Made by a program: the position numbers and the translations under genes. Shown in pieces: positions 46,501 through 59,974 of a DNA stretch of 64,000 nt. The notes under the pieces are model-generated. The model saw only the letters and a program-made list of their open reading frames with translations, made no database searches and was not told the DNA's origin. Source of the stretch: Acridotheres tristis (Eukaryota; Chordata; Aves; Passeriformes; Sturnidae); contig CM072919.1 of assembly GCA_037013685.1 (NCBI GenBank), forward strand, positions 30,673,935-30,737,934, in the 5' to 3' direction. Every line of letters starts with the position of its first letter. Position 1 is the stretch's first letter.

Positions 46501-49500
46501 ATACAAAGAGCTGTTTAGTTTAGATTTCATTCTGATCAGCCAGGTATATACTAGGGAATGGTTTTTTTCTTGCAATTCTAGTATTTCTAGATTTGAAATT
46601 CAAAATGGGATTTGATGGTTTTTATTGATATTGAACGCAGATTGTCCAAAATTATAAATCAAAGGTTTCCAGTTGAAATGGATTATAATTAATCAATAGT
46701 CTAAATGCTCTAAATAGTCTAAATTATTCCGGTTAGCAGGTATTTTTCAAAATGCTACTTCTTGTGATTACCCTTGGAGATGGGATTAAAAAAATTCTTA
46801 TGGTTTAGCTCTGCAGATCATATTGTTGCCTTCTGAATTTTAGAAAACACTTTTATTTGATTGATTTCAATGGTTATAATGAAGGTATTTTATCGTATGA
46901 GGTATAACTCTGGGTGATATCTTCACTTTGGTTTCAGAGATATGTGCTTTTAACTTAAGTTTTATTGAATATAAAAACTTAAAGTTGCCAGCTACATTAA
47001 CTTTTTAATATTATTTCCCAAGCTGTTTTCAAACAATTCATGTGAAATAACCAAACCAGACTTTCTCTTACAGTCTAATAAAATACCCACATTAACTATG
47101 TGGGTGTATGTGTACCTGAGATTGAAATGCTGAAATGTGCTAGAGGTTCTTCTTGCAAAGCAGGTTTGACAAAGGCAAGACTACTGTATATCTCTCACAG
47201 AATCCTTTAGAAGCCTAATGTTTACCTCCATTTAATTATCCAATCTGTTTCTCTATCACATGACCTCTATTGACGTGGTCACTTCTTCCTCTCAAATTTA
47301 ACTTAGATTTAGAATATGGATCAAGATGTTTAATGTCAGGTTAATTCCTGGAAATGAAATCCCACTTCATGTGAAATGAAGATATGGTTAATATTTAGGC
47401 AGCTCACTTATCATGTTTTTTTGAGCCTGTAATTTTACATAGAAAACTGACAAAAAACAATGCAGTGTGGTACAGTAAAATACTTATTTTGTTCATTTAA
47501 AATAATTTAAAAGCTAGCATGTTAAAGATATTATCATATGCTTTATACATTGTGTTGGAGTTAGTAATAGGATCAAGAAAAACATCAGAAAAGACTTCTG
47601 GTAAATCCAACTGTGTACAAGAGAACTGAAGCTTTACATGTGACAAGTATACCAGCTATGTGCTGCTGAAGTCTGTAGAGCTACCTCTCTATTCAGATTC
47701 TTTGTCAATAATTGCTCACAGGGAACATATCCTTATGCAGATCTTTTTTACAAACAACTACAAAAAGTTGTCAACGTGGTTACTAATTAATAAAATATGA
47801 ATCAAGAACAAAATTCATTTTCCAATAATAAAGCACAAATTTAGACTATATCCTTTGAGTATTATACTTACAAAATTGTACAGTACCCTGTGTTTGCATA
47901 GACACTGTCTTTTCTGGGTGTTTTTATTGGACAGAGATGGAGCTGCAAGAACATGTGTCAGAGATGCTTTAGCTTTTCAACAACTGTTCTAGTAGTAAAG
48001 GCTCCTCAAAAACTATCTTCAGTTCTGTAACTAATCTCCCCATGCTCCCTTCCTGCAGAGAGGAAGTCTTCCTCACTGTGAGAGCAGTTGAGTTAGACTC
48101 CTGCTTTGCATAGTTTTGTGAGGGAAGCTATCTCTTTTCCTTCTCTACAGTGAGATTATGTTTGCCACAGTGAATTTAACTTTTTAAAAGGGAATTTCTC
48201 CACTTCTCTTTAGTGGTGTCTTCATCCTGCTGGTATCAAAACAATTCAGAACCCCATCAGCTTTTCGAGTGCTAAAACTTACAAACAGACATGAGCAGTA
48301 GCCACAAAATTCTCCAAAAATAAAAAAATCTCATTTTTCTTTTAGTATAAATTCAGAGATAAAGGGGGAATTAAGGTAGCTTCTAAAATGTTATAAGACT
48401 AAATATATAGTTTTGATCTAGACATCTAAAGACGGTGTAAGTATCTTGGATCAGTAATTTTAATGTTATATAATAAATTACAGGATAAAATATCAAGACT
48501 CAAATTACATAGGAGAAAATTCTTTTGTAAAAAGGTTAGTTACTACACTAAAAGAAAGTTGCTAGATTGGGTAATGGAGCTAATGCATTTCTTTAGCTGC
48601 CCAGGTTTTTGTCATTAAATTATAATTCAATTTTTTGAGGAATGACAATGTAGAAATATGAAGAATTTAGAATTTCTTTCAAAAGCGTTGGTTTGAATTT
48701 CTTTCAAAAATGCATATATTTGAAAACAGAAAAAAAATTCCTTTCCCTTGACTGAACAAACAAAAGAAAAGTTTGTTTTGGTTGGTTTGATATTGGTCTA
48801 TTTATCTAAGTGGCATCATGGTGTCTAAATTGACTTTTTAAAAAGAGTTAGAAGATAAATGCAAAATTTTATTAATTGATAGCAAACTATATGAAACTAC
48901 ATATGATAAACTATTTAGATCATATGAGAAAGTTAGTACATGTGTTAAAAGCTCATTGTAGATTTTGTCTTTGGGTTGATAATTGCTGTGAAATTCCATA
49001 TAATACCATCCTGCTTTAATCAGTTGGCCAAGTTGCAGTCATTTCCAAGACAAGAAAAACACAATAATAATTTTATATGACCACCTGATCTAATCAGAGG
49101 TAGACTTACAGAGTAGAAATTAAGTGGTTGGGCTGCAGTTTCTGTGAAAGCTGGGTTCACTCATTATTTCTGGCTTATTTATGTTTAGAAAGTAATAACA
49201 ACTAAGAATAAGACACTATTCAGTAACTTGTATTGCCGGAAATGATGACAGTGCTAAATAGATTTTCTTTTTGTGAAAAGGTCCAATTACTCTATTATTA
49301 ATGACATTATTTAAGTACTCATTAAATGTGACATTATTTAATGGGTTCGTGTTAGTTTAAAACCTTCATTAAAGGATTGCTGTGGAGAGCTTTGTAATCT
49401 TGTATTTTTCCATCCCTCCAGTGTTATATTTCATACTCTCGCCATAAATTTGGCAACTTTTTCATTTGAACAGTGAATGTGGAATCTCGGGTTGTTGGGG

Positions 49501-52500
49501 AAGGTGAAGATTATGTAGATTTCAGATGACAGAAGAAACTGGAAACAATTAAGGTTCATTAGTTTCCCTTGTCCTCTTAGAATTTTTTGTGTGATGTCAC
49601 AGTGATGGTTATTTGTTTTGTGGGTCTTAATATCAGGTGGCAATTTGCTGTCTTGATAAGAGTGTCCCATTAAATAGTACTAAGTTTCACAGGTGATCAG
49701 TGGCAGAATACTATCCAATGCAAGAAACAGGGCAACCAGGAAATTCTGCACTTAATTGTGAATGAACAATCTACACTTTGTAGTTAGAGAAGGAAGCATC
49801 AACATACAGTCAGAATTGCTGTTATTCCCTTATTTTGGAGAACTGTTATTGTAATATCCTGGGACTGTAGGGAAAAAAAGGCATTCATATCTAAAAACTG
49901 TTTTCTGTTATAATTTTTTAGAAGCAAGCATTCTAATTATATCTAAAGTTCAATTGGTAATGAATATATTACCAAAATATTTCTTCCAAAGCTTAGAAAA
50001 TTGTCCTCTGATGATTTTTTAAATTAAGAAGTATTTTTCATCTGAATAAAGTTTTGTGTTTTGAAAGAGAGTGTTTACCTCTACAGTCAATAATCAATTT
50101 CTGTCACTTTTCCACTTACAGTAAGTTACTTTTCAAGTATTCTCATTTATTTAATTAGTCCTGCTTAGGAATAAGTATCTCAAAATATGAGAATCTAGTT
50201 CTATAATTTGTTTCAGAACTGAAGTACTGATTTTAGTACACTGATGTTGGATGGATCTTGTATTAAGGATGCTTTGGGAAGCTTCTGTGCATTGTCATTT
50301 CTCAGGGATCACCATGTCAGTGAAAAATAAAGTATAAAATTATAAAGTATGAAAAACTTTCCATATTTTAAAGGTGTGTCTAAACTTCACCGGACTAAAA
50401 ACTGACCTCTTTTTGTGTACACACATAGATATACATATATAAATTCATGTGGAAATGTACATAGACATATTATACATACACATAGGAAATATTACAGAGA
50501 AAAGAGAGAAAAGATAGAGACTAGCTAGACGGAATGTGTGTATATTTAAATAGATATTTTATTTTATCTTTTTTATAACATTATTTCCAAATGTGCAAAC
50601 CTGTTGATGGTGCCTGTCTTCTACCCTCCTGTTCTTAAATCCAATTTCTTCCTGATATCTTGCCTGTTGAGGGGAATGCTTATTATTTTTGTAAAGCCAG
50701 CTGTTTTCCAAGTATTTCAGGTGTATTTCAAGATGGATTTATATTGAAGAAATGTCTTCTACTCTCTTACATGTGATTACACATGCCATTGTTAATCTAG
50801 TGATTTAGCTTCTTGTAAGCCTTTGGATTTATGAGGCATTTCCTCTGAATTCTCCTACTGGGATTCAGAGGCCAGAATACTCCTATTACTAACCTTTGCC
50901 AGCAAAATTTGCTTCATAACCAGAGAGACCATTATGTTTCCTCTACACTAGCTAGTGGAATTTTCATTGTTTCCCTTTCTTAAGTTTTTATCAGCTACCG
51001 CTTAACAATGACTTATATCACCTTTGCTCTCATTATAGCAATCTCTCCATTGCCTCCTGTTTCCCACCCTTATTACACTGAAATACTGTATTTGTTTGAT
51101 TTCTTCTTTCCTTCATCCTTAAGCAGTCTTACCATCTAAGCCCACTCCAATCCTTCATTGATCATTACCATCCATGACTTCTTCATATCCTTAGCACCAA
51201 GTGATTGCTGGGTGCTGTGATTTGACTCTCTACTGCTTTCTCAAAAGAGTCTTTCTCCTTCTGATACATTCCTGCAACTCCTGTTATTCTCCACGCTAAT
51301 CCCAACGTAAACTTCTTGCATTTAGCTAAGCCAATTAACTCTGCCAGCTCCTTTTTATTTAAATGGTAGCCCTATTAAACTCATTAAATTGTGGTCACCA
51401 GTTGTTACTGGAGACTGTAATCTCACTCTTTCATTCTGTGGGACTCCTTTTAACATGTTCAGTTACAAATGCCTTTGCTGTGGTGATGAACATGAGAAAC
51501 TTGTCTTCTCCCTTCCCATGCAACATTACAGCAGGATGCTATTCAGGTCCAAACCCATCTTTTGTCTTGTGGTAAACAAGTCCTCTTTGAATTGTCTCAC
51601 TGGTCTGCATTAATCGTGCATGTGAATGGGGCTTACACAGTTCAGGCATGATTTGAATACCTAATAAACTCTAATGAGTGAACATTAGAATGGCATGAGG
51701 TTTAAACTGATATACTGCAGGCAGTAGCAGTAGGGTGTGAGTTTTTTGTTTGAGACCTGAAGAGCAATCAGACTTGGAAATTTTGAAATAGTAAACAGTA
51801 GGAGCTTGGAGAGATGATCAGTCTGTCATCTTTTCCCTAAATCTTCTACATTCAAGTGATTCTTTTTTCAGAACTATTTTTCCTCTTAACTAACACATTT
51901 GTTGTATGAAAACATGAGGGAATGAGTGAGTAAGTTTTAACACTAGTAATACAACTTTCAGTTGTTTTTTACAAGCTGTGAAGCTAAACACCAGAAGAGC
52001 TGTAAAATTTCTGGGATATTTTGATATGTAATACTTAGAATTAAGTATAAAATAAAAAATACTGTGTTTTCTCTTATTTATTAAACTGCTTGCATTTTAT
52101 TATGAACCGTGTAGAAGTCTCAAAAATTTGAACATGCTGATTTTGCTCATTCAGCTCTTTGTTTAGTCATATATAATGTTGGTGACTTAAATAATATAAT
52201 TGTCTCTTGTTCAACATGTCTGTGTTTTAACAGAATTTTTTAATCTCAACTTCATAAGCACCTAAGCCTTGCTTCAAAACTAGGGACAAATAAAATGTAT
52301 CAACTCTAGAACTCTAGATAAGGTATTTCCAGACGCATGCTGTAGAGCAGATCCTCACACCTGATTTCTGAGCTGTACTTGCTTTTGCACCTTTATTATG
52401 AAGTTTAATTTTGTTATAATGCTTTGCCTTATAACACAGTGCAAGGCAGAGAGCCCACAGATCTCACAAATAAGCCCTGGTTTAGGCTTGAAAACTGGAC

Positions 52501-53249
52501 AGCTGTGTTAGTGTAGCATTCAACCCAAACCAATTAATTCTACCCAGAGGCAAGTCTTACTTGTGTCCACCTAGACAAGATGTAACTTTTTCCAAGCACC
52601 ACGCAGTATTTGTGTACTACTGTACTGCACTACTAGGCCGTAATGGCCTTGGCTCTCAGGGACCCATGTACTAAGCAATTTAGCAAGTGTGCATGTATCA
52701 TTAATACACTTTTTCTCAAGCTTTGACATTCAGATTAGCAGTGTGGTACATTATGTACATTTTTCCTCAGTCTCATATACTGTTTTACCTTTACTACACT
52801 AGCCTCCACCTTTGATTCTCATTGCCTACGGAGCTGTTCATATTTCTATTGGTAACAAAAAATTAGCAGGTTGCATTATTACTTAGTAAATAAGATTGGA
52901 CAATTTGATATTTAGGGAGGATCTAATGCCTGCTCCTAGATACATGACATCTTTCTGTGAGAGATTTGACAATATTTACAAATAACATAGCTTGGAAAGA
53001 AATAAAACAACATATACTAATGAAATGGCCAATGTCAAGAATTCATAATTTCTAAACTATTGAACCTCATTTATAGCAAATTGGGCTACTTCACAATTTA
53101 ATATACAGTGAGACAGAAAAAAAAAGTATATCTATCTCTATATTTGATGATCTTATCCCAAGGCATTTTAACAGTGACCATATAAAAGACTGTATTTTTG
53201 TGTGCATGCTTGTATAGCTGAAATACAAGTTATACTTCCAATGCACTCT
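46501..53249 (+). other. ADGRV1: ADGRV1 intron continued
   Basis: Nearly 7 kb of AT-rich sequence without a recognised transposon, RNA gene or coding frame. A partial direct repeat, GAATTTCTTTCAAAA, occurs twice at about 48670-48708. A TA/CA-rich tract lies at 50414-50485. A possible CR1 scrap (CAACCCAAACCAATTAATTCTA) lies near 52522. Confidence 0.65.
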
Positions 53250-53690
53250 TTGTGTTGGTTTTCTTTTCAGTATATACTGTACTGACTGGTCAAGATGAAG
53301 TTAATGTTATTGATAAAAGACTCTACAGTGCAGTATTGATAACAGACCAGTGGTCTGGCTGTTTCTGAAAAGGACTTGTGTGTTGTTAAGGCTTTCTATT
53401 TTTCTCACTGCTTCAATGGCAAGTAGGCTGGTAGTGGGAAAGGATCTAGGAAAGGACACAAAAGAAACAGCTGACCCAGGTGACCAAAGGGATATTCAAT
53501 GCCTTATATTATGCAATACCTTATTCAATACCTTAACATCATACTTAGAAATAAAAATTGAGGGATGGGAGTTAGCCTTGCTTGGAGATTGGCTGGGCAT
53601 CTGTCTGGTTGTGGGAGCTAATGAATGGTTGCTTTTGTGTCACTTATTTGATTCCCTTTCCTTCACTTACTGAATTGTCTTTATCATTAT
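53250..53690 (+). mobile_element. Avian ERV LTR remnant, sense orientation
   Basis: The order of segments follows a very common bird LTR: TATTGATAACAGACCAGTGG, CTTTCTATTTTTCTCACTGC, GGCAAGTAGGCTGGTAGTGG, then CAGCTGACCCAGGTGACCAAA with GGGATATTCAATGCC, then GGAGATTGGCTGGGCATCTG, TGGGAGCTAATGAATGGTTG and TGTCTTTATCATTATTAATT. The TATA region is replaced by diverged AT-rich sequence. Ends are too worn to place exactly. The open frame at 53350-53673 lies inside this LTR and is not a gene. Together with the weaker segment at 40060 it is one of two sense-oriented LTRs here. Confidence 0.7.
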
Positions 53691-55839
53691 TAATTTTCCA
53701 TTTGAATGAATATTATTTACATTGCTTTCATACGATCTAGTTAAGGCTAAGAAGGAAAGTATTTTTTAAATTTATACTAATTTTATAATTGTTATTGTTT
53801 TTAATTTTTTTACTATCCTGCAGCAGATATTTTAGTAAAAAAATATATATCTTTTAGGAAGAAAAGTAGCATCATATAAGGTTTTCTTTCTAAACACAGA
53901 GCTATAACATCACTGAAATACTGAGGAACAAGCATTTGTCCTATGGAACTATTTCTGAAAAAACAATAAACAATAATTATCTTCCTAGTGTCAAATATAT
54001 AATATTTTCTTTCTAGAAGTAAACAGTCATCCTAGTGAAATTATAATGAAAACTGTGAGTGGGTTTTATATATGTGATAAACACTCTGACTAATGCTTTA
54101 ATTTTCTAGAGGAAAAAGACTAAATCTACCCTAATAAATTCATTATTATCATGTTTGTGATTAATTTTTATGTATCAGTGAATAAATCCACCTAAATACA
54201 GATTTTTGAAATAGCTCCAACATAATTTTTTCAACAGATCTTTGACCAGCCACACTGGGACATATACTTCGCAATATTCAGAAATATATTTTCTACTATA
54301 GTGAAGAAATCTGTAGTTTAGCAGCAAAGACCCCCCCAACTCCTTTTACTCTTTATAATTCTGGATTTTCAAATATTACTGTAACGTGTTTGGCTTAGTC
54401 ACAAATGCCTCAATTTCCCTCAGTCTTCCTCTGCCCAAAGGTTATAAAATCTCTTATCTGAATCACACTTACCTACAATGCAGAGGTTTCTTTTTGTTTT
54501 TCAAGCTCTACTTCTGCGTGATGTAATTCTCCAGGATCTTTTTTCTACCTTTATTAGTATTTTTACTTTGCCTTAAGTAGCTGTAAAGTTAACAAGATTA
54601 CATTTTTATTTGATATAGTACTAGACAATAGAAATAAATTACCATTCTGTTTTGCAAACTTGTCTATCAAAACATGGAATAGCAAAACCCCCAACTATAT
54701 ATCACATATAATATGCAGATTTTCCTTATTAATTCTGAAGCCTGAAAATAATTACATAATTGATTGATAAACATAGGCTTAAAATGAGCATAATGTTGAT
54801 TCAAGAGTTAGATAAACAATAAGGCTTGCAATGTATTTGAGGGGGAAAAGTCTCATTATTTTTTTCTTAATTTCTGGGTATTCATCTTTACTAAAAATAA
54901 GAGCATGTAGACATTTCCTGAAAACTTATTGAAAAATTGCAGAGAAAGACAAAAATTGAGCCTAAACCTGGCTCTAATGAGCACTATTTAAAAATTGAAA
55001 GCTAAATCTGGAAAGACTTTCAGAAACCCTGTGCAGGAGGCAGAGACTTGTTGGTTGAGGTGACCCTCTGGGATAAAAAATCACTCAGCAGACAGGTAAA
55101 TCTGAGCTGTATCTCCTTCTGTTTTCATGCTTTTACTTCATTTGCTCTCTGAAAGCACTTCAGATGGTCTTTAGGTTGGAACTATTTTGAAATGTGATTT
55201 TTTTCATTTTATGTTTGCCTTTTAATCCAGAAAGGTGGGGTATTTTCCCCATGAGTTCTACATAAAAGTCTGTTTAATGACTGTTTCTGATCCACAAATG
55301 CAACAGAAACATAGAAATTATACAGCTTCTTCTTTGACAATGTCTTATCAGCTCTTAATTTTGTCAGATAGCTTTAAGTGAATTTTTCTGACTCATTCTT
55401 TGGATGTATATTGTCACTAGTATATGAGGAAACTGGGAGTGGCTTTTTGGGAGGGTTTTTTTATCCAATGATCACGCTGGATAAGATAGCACACATCTTA
55501 TAGGGATATTAGAAGCATGTAAACCTGGAAAGAAAGCTTGTACTGCACTGCAACATGCTGTGCTAACAAACCAAAATGTACAAGAGATACAAGTTTTTGT
55601 TACCCATAAAAAGCTGTGCTGGGTTTCTAGCTTAAGAAGGAACCTACAGACATAATTTTTTAATGCTTAATCTTTCTTTCTCATCTCAGATTCAAACTTT
55701 TAATTTTTTTTTTCACTCGGCATGTACTGCTGAGATACTGTGATCTGATTTTGACTTGTTTCTTTTTTCTTAATTCTAGCATATGTGCCTCAGACATACG
55801 TGTCTTCATATATCTTCATCTGGTTATTTTCTTTTCTTT
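53691..55839 (+). other. ADGRV1: ADGRV1 intron continued
   Basis: AT-rich sequence. No gene or transposon was recognised. Confidence 0.7.
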
Positions 55840-56025
55840 AAAAATGACAAGAACAAGAACAAAAAAAAATCTGCCTGCCTCCATAAAAAAAGCCAAAAAC
55901 AAACAAACAAACAAACAAAAACAAACCAACCCAAACGAACCAAACAAAAAAAACCCAGAAAGAAACCACCCAAGAACAAATGAACAAAAAATCCCCCAAA
56001 ACCCCAAAAAACCCCCAACCCCACA
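55840..56025. repeat. A/C-rich low-complexity tract with (CAAA)n
   Basis: About 185 bp almost free of T on the + strand, including ACAAACAAACAAACAAA at about 55900 and runs of AAACCC and CCCCCAAAA. It produces spurious open frames on both strands (Lys/Asn/Pro-rich on +, Phe/Val/Gly-rich on -). Confidence 0.9.
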
Positions 56026-57057
56026 GTGTGTCAGGTTCTGTAAATGAGAGGTTCAGTGTATGTGTGCAAATGCCTGTAAACAAAAGCTGCCCCACCTTAA
56101 ACCTCAAGCACTGTTCACCTGCCAACATCACTAGGATTTAGCATACCAGCTCCTGTTTATTCAAACTGTTGCCACAGGAGCTAATATTTCAGCTGTGTTT
56201 GCCGTAGACAAGACGTGTCCGTTTTCAACTTATCTGCCTTTCCATTCCAGGTATTACAATTATAGAACGACTTTGTTAACAGAGCTGCATTCCTTGGCTT
56301 TATCAAACAAATTGTGACTTTGAGGGAGGTGCAGCAGTAAAGATGCTGATGTCCCAGTGCTGCTATGGCAACTGCTGCCTGTTTGATTTTTTTTCCTCTT
56401 TCCCATGTACCTATTAAGCAGGTTCATATTTATAATCAGCATTTTTCCAAGCAAGGATTTGGGAAATGTTGACGGTCATAAATAGCCAATTTGCTATGAG
56501 CGGAACATTAATGTGGAGATACAGTTCCACATAAATTACACACACATGAGATGTTTGGCATACCATGTTCTCAGTATGAATAAAGATGGTTAATTTAATC
56601 TTGGAACCTGACTATCAGGCTATAGGCTAGTCTGGGTGGGACACTCTTTCCATGTCACCTTCTGATGCTGTGCCAGCTTCAAACAATTATATCAGAATTC
56701 CTTAGGTCAAAGTGAGGGAGCAAGAGGTGCATGACTGTGGCTAAATGCATTGGGCACCTATTTAGAAGAGGGGAGATCCCAGTTCTGATTCCTGCTCAAA
56801 AGACTGCATGAGATCCTTATATTAAAGAGTTAGTGGAGTTCAGAGATGTCTGCTCCTCACACCAACCTACAGGTTGAGGAGGGCATGGAAGACAAACCTT
56901 TCCAGTTCCTAATTGGATCCTGCAACCACTGACCAGTTACATTAAAGAAGGTCATTGCTACCTTCTGAAAATGTGTGGGGTCTTAAGAAATAGGTCTTCT
57001 GCCAAATACAGAAGAAATTGCCCATCTGTGAGCCCTAATCAATTCCTGAGTACATGA
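56026..57057 (+). other. ADGRV1: ADGRV1 intron continued
   Basis: No recognised repeat, gene or coding frame. Confidence 0.7.
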
Positions 57058-58640
57058 TATAGAATCATGGAATCATAGAGCCTTAAGGGTTGAAAGGGAC
57101 CTTAAAGATCATCTAGTACTGACCCTTACTGCCATGGGCAGGGATGCCTCCCACTAGATCAGTTTACTCAAAGCCTTATCCAAACTGGCCTTGAGCACTT
57201 CCAGATTTGTGGCATCTGCCACCTCCCTGGGCAACCTGCTCCAGTATTTCACAGCCTTCACAGTGAAAAATGTCTTCCTATTATGTAACCTAAATTTCCC
57301 CTCTTTCAGTTGGTACCCATTATTCCTTGTCCTATCACTACAGTTCCTGAAAAGCAGTCCTTCTCCAGCTTTCCAGTATGCCATCTTCAGTTACTGGAAG
57401 GTTGCTAGGAGTTCTCTATACAACCTTCTCTTTCCCAGGCTGAACAGCCCTAACTTTCTCAGCCTGTCTTCTTAGGGGAGTGCTCCAGTCCTCTTATCAA
57501 CTTCTTGGCCCTCCTCTGGACTTGCTCCAACAGTTCCATGTCCTCCTTCTGTTGGGACACCAGAACTGTCCACAGCACTCCAGGTGAGGTCCCACAAGAG
57601 CTGAGCAGAGCAGAGCAGAGGGGCAGGATCACCTCCTTCGCCCTGCTGGCCATGCTCCTTTGGATGCAGCCCAGAATGCGTTTGGCTCGCTGGGCTGTGA
57701 GCGCATGCTGCTGGCTCATGTTGAGCTTTTCATCAACCACAGCCACCACCACCACCAAGTCTTTCTCCTCAGGGCTGCTCTCAGTCATTTCTCTGCCCAT
57801 CCTGTAGGTGTGTTTGGGATTGCCACTACCCAAGTGTAGGACCTTGCACTCTGCTTTCTTGAACTCCATGGGGTTTGCACAGACCCACGTCTCAGGAGTG
57901 TTCAGGTCCCTCTAAATGGCATCGCTTCTCTCCAGTGTGTCAACTGCAACACACAGCTTGATGTTGCCAGCAAACTTGCTGGGGAGTGCATTCAATATCA
58001 CTGTCCCTGTCACCAACAAAGTTGATGAACAGTGTCAGCCCTGGTACCAACCCCAGTACTGACCTCTGAGGAATACTGCTCATCACTGGTCTCTACATGG
58101 ACAATGAGCCACAACTCTCCATGAGGCAGTCCAAACAGTTCTTCATCTACCCAGTGGTCCATCCACCAAATCTCTCTCTCTTCAATGTAGAAACAGGGAT
58201 ATCATGTGGACCAGTGTCAAACGCTTTGCATAAGTCCAAGTAGACAATGTCTGTTGCTCTGCCCCATCCACTGACACTATAGCACATAGAAAGTCACCAA
58301 TGCTGACCTTTGTAAAGCCATTTACAAGGTGTCTGTTACCAACCACCACTTTGTTTTCCATGTGCCTTAGCATGGTTTCCAAGAGAATCCCCAGTTCTTG
58401 CACTTTCCCCTTTTTAAAAATGAGGATTAGATTTCCCTTTTCCCAGTCATTGGGGGCTTCACCTGATTGCCAGAATTAAAAAAAAATTATGGGTAGTGGC
58501 TTAGCAACTTAGTCTACTAACTCCTTCAGGACACAGAGATGAATCTTATCAGGTCCTGTGGACCTGGTAATATCTGATAATATCAACACCTCCCTACAAC
58601 TCTGAACTGCAAGGCTAACTTCTGATAAGAGATGAGTTCT
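57058..58640 (-). mobile_element. CR1 LINE 3' half, antisense, inactive
   Basis: The + strand starts ATAGAATCATGGAATCATAG, the reversed 8-bp tail repeat of CR1, followed by AGGGACCTTAAAGATCATC. Minus-strand frames give the C-terminal RT region: E-C-S-D-R-T-R-N-N-type block and K-A-G-E-G-L-L at about 57280-57384; A-E-C-K-V-L-H-L-G-S-G-N-P and R-I-L-G-C-I-Q at 57459-57869; further RT blocks to about 58600 (G-P-D-K-I-H-L-x-V-L-K-E-L near 58530-58560). Frames are split by stops and shifts. It is the best-preserved CR1 tail in the window. Confidence 0.9.
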
Positions 58641-59974
58641 CTTGGAGGTTTCTCCCTTCCATATTTCCTGTTGAGAGAGAATATGCTATGTACAGTCAGT
58701 GCTCAAAATGCTAGAGGCTGTGAAGAACATTCTTGGGAGATTGTGGCAGTGATGGGACCAAGCATGGTCCAAGCACCCCAGCATGGCCTGCTATGCACCA
58801 AAGTGTGTCTCTTGATTGTTCACTTTGGAGAACCATTTGTAGCATGTCTGTTTGGAGCTATCTCCCCAACAGAGAGGTCAGACACCTATTTCAAAGTTTG
58901 GACCCAGCACAAGATCCAGGCAGCTACATCTTAGGGCTGGAATCCAGGTCTTAGATTTTAATGTTATATCACCTGCTTAAGATCACACTTGGTAGTTATG
59001 GTAATATTGGATATTTGCTGAACTCCTAGACCTCTGACTAGCATCTTAACTATACTTTCCAGAGTATTAATTAACAGAGTATTAACAGAGCGTTAATTGA
59101 ATTTAAAAGCCTGCCTTTTCCAACTCGTGATGAACAAGAGAGTAATGAAGCCTAGTTTTGTGAATGTCTGGCAGAGTCTCTATGTCATGCAATAATAGCT
59201 TCAATATTTTATCAAATATTAGTAATGTTATAGCACATTCTGTAGTTTTCGTAAATATGGATTATGTTGAGATACCTCGGTAATTCTGAAACTTTTTGTT
59301 TTTCACACGTTTCCTTTTACCTTCACTATTTAAATTGACAATCTCAGTTAATTTGTAGTGGGACTTTTAGTTTCTTGTGCAAATAATTGTCTACCCATTG
59401 GCAAAATTCAGACATAGTGAAGTCTCCTCAACTTCCTCTCCCAAACAATATCAAGCTGTTATAAAAATGTTGCTTCATATACAGAAATACCTGTGTTCGT
59501 GCATTTCAGTAGCTATTTTTTATATTATGAGATCAGAACTGACTTCGTCCCTTAAACACCAGTAATTAAGCTCTAGAAAGTGTTAAATAATTTATAGTAA
59601 AATTAAGTTTCCTAGAATTCATTGTCAAGGTTTCAGTCTATCAGCTAAAAAGATCATTAATCATCTCTTTACCCCAGATTTTAACCTAAATCAGTAGCAT
59701 TTTTTGCTAGAACAAAAACATTCAAGATATGCAGGTCATTCAATTCTGTATAATGTTTAATCTTTTGAGGCCATCACATAGCTTTCTAAGTGATATATTA
59801 GTATTAGAATATCAAAAATAATATATTATAATATAATATAAAATTAATAAATAAATAAATAAAATTAATTTTCTCTGCTAAAGATGTACTTCCCTTGGAA
59901 AAAAATGAAGTTACAGAAAAATTAATTTCATGGAGAAAATAAGTGAAAAAAAAAGGAGCATTGTTTCCTGATGC
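58641..59974 (+). other. ADGRV1: ADGRV1 intron continued
   Basis: Contains an AT-only tract with (TAAA)n at about 59818-59872. Open frames at 58632-58954 have no support. No other feature. Confidence 0.65.

Noticed and set aside
51363..51613. Two overlapping frames, one with a G-D-E-H-E run recalling the N-D-E-H of the receptor loop
   Set aside because: The resemblance is four residues only; the surrounding hydrophobic helices are missing and there are no suitable splice sites.
55751..56131. Lys/Asn-rich and Phe/Gly-rich frames on opposite strands
   Set aside because: They are produced by the A/C-rich low-complexity tract.
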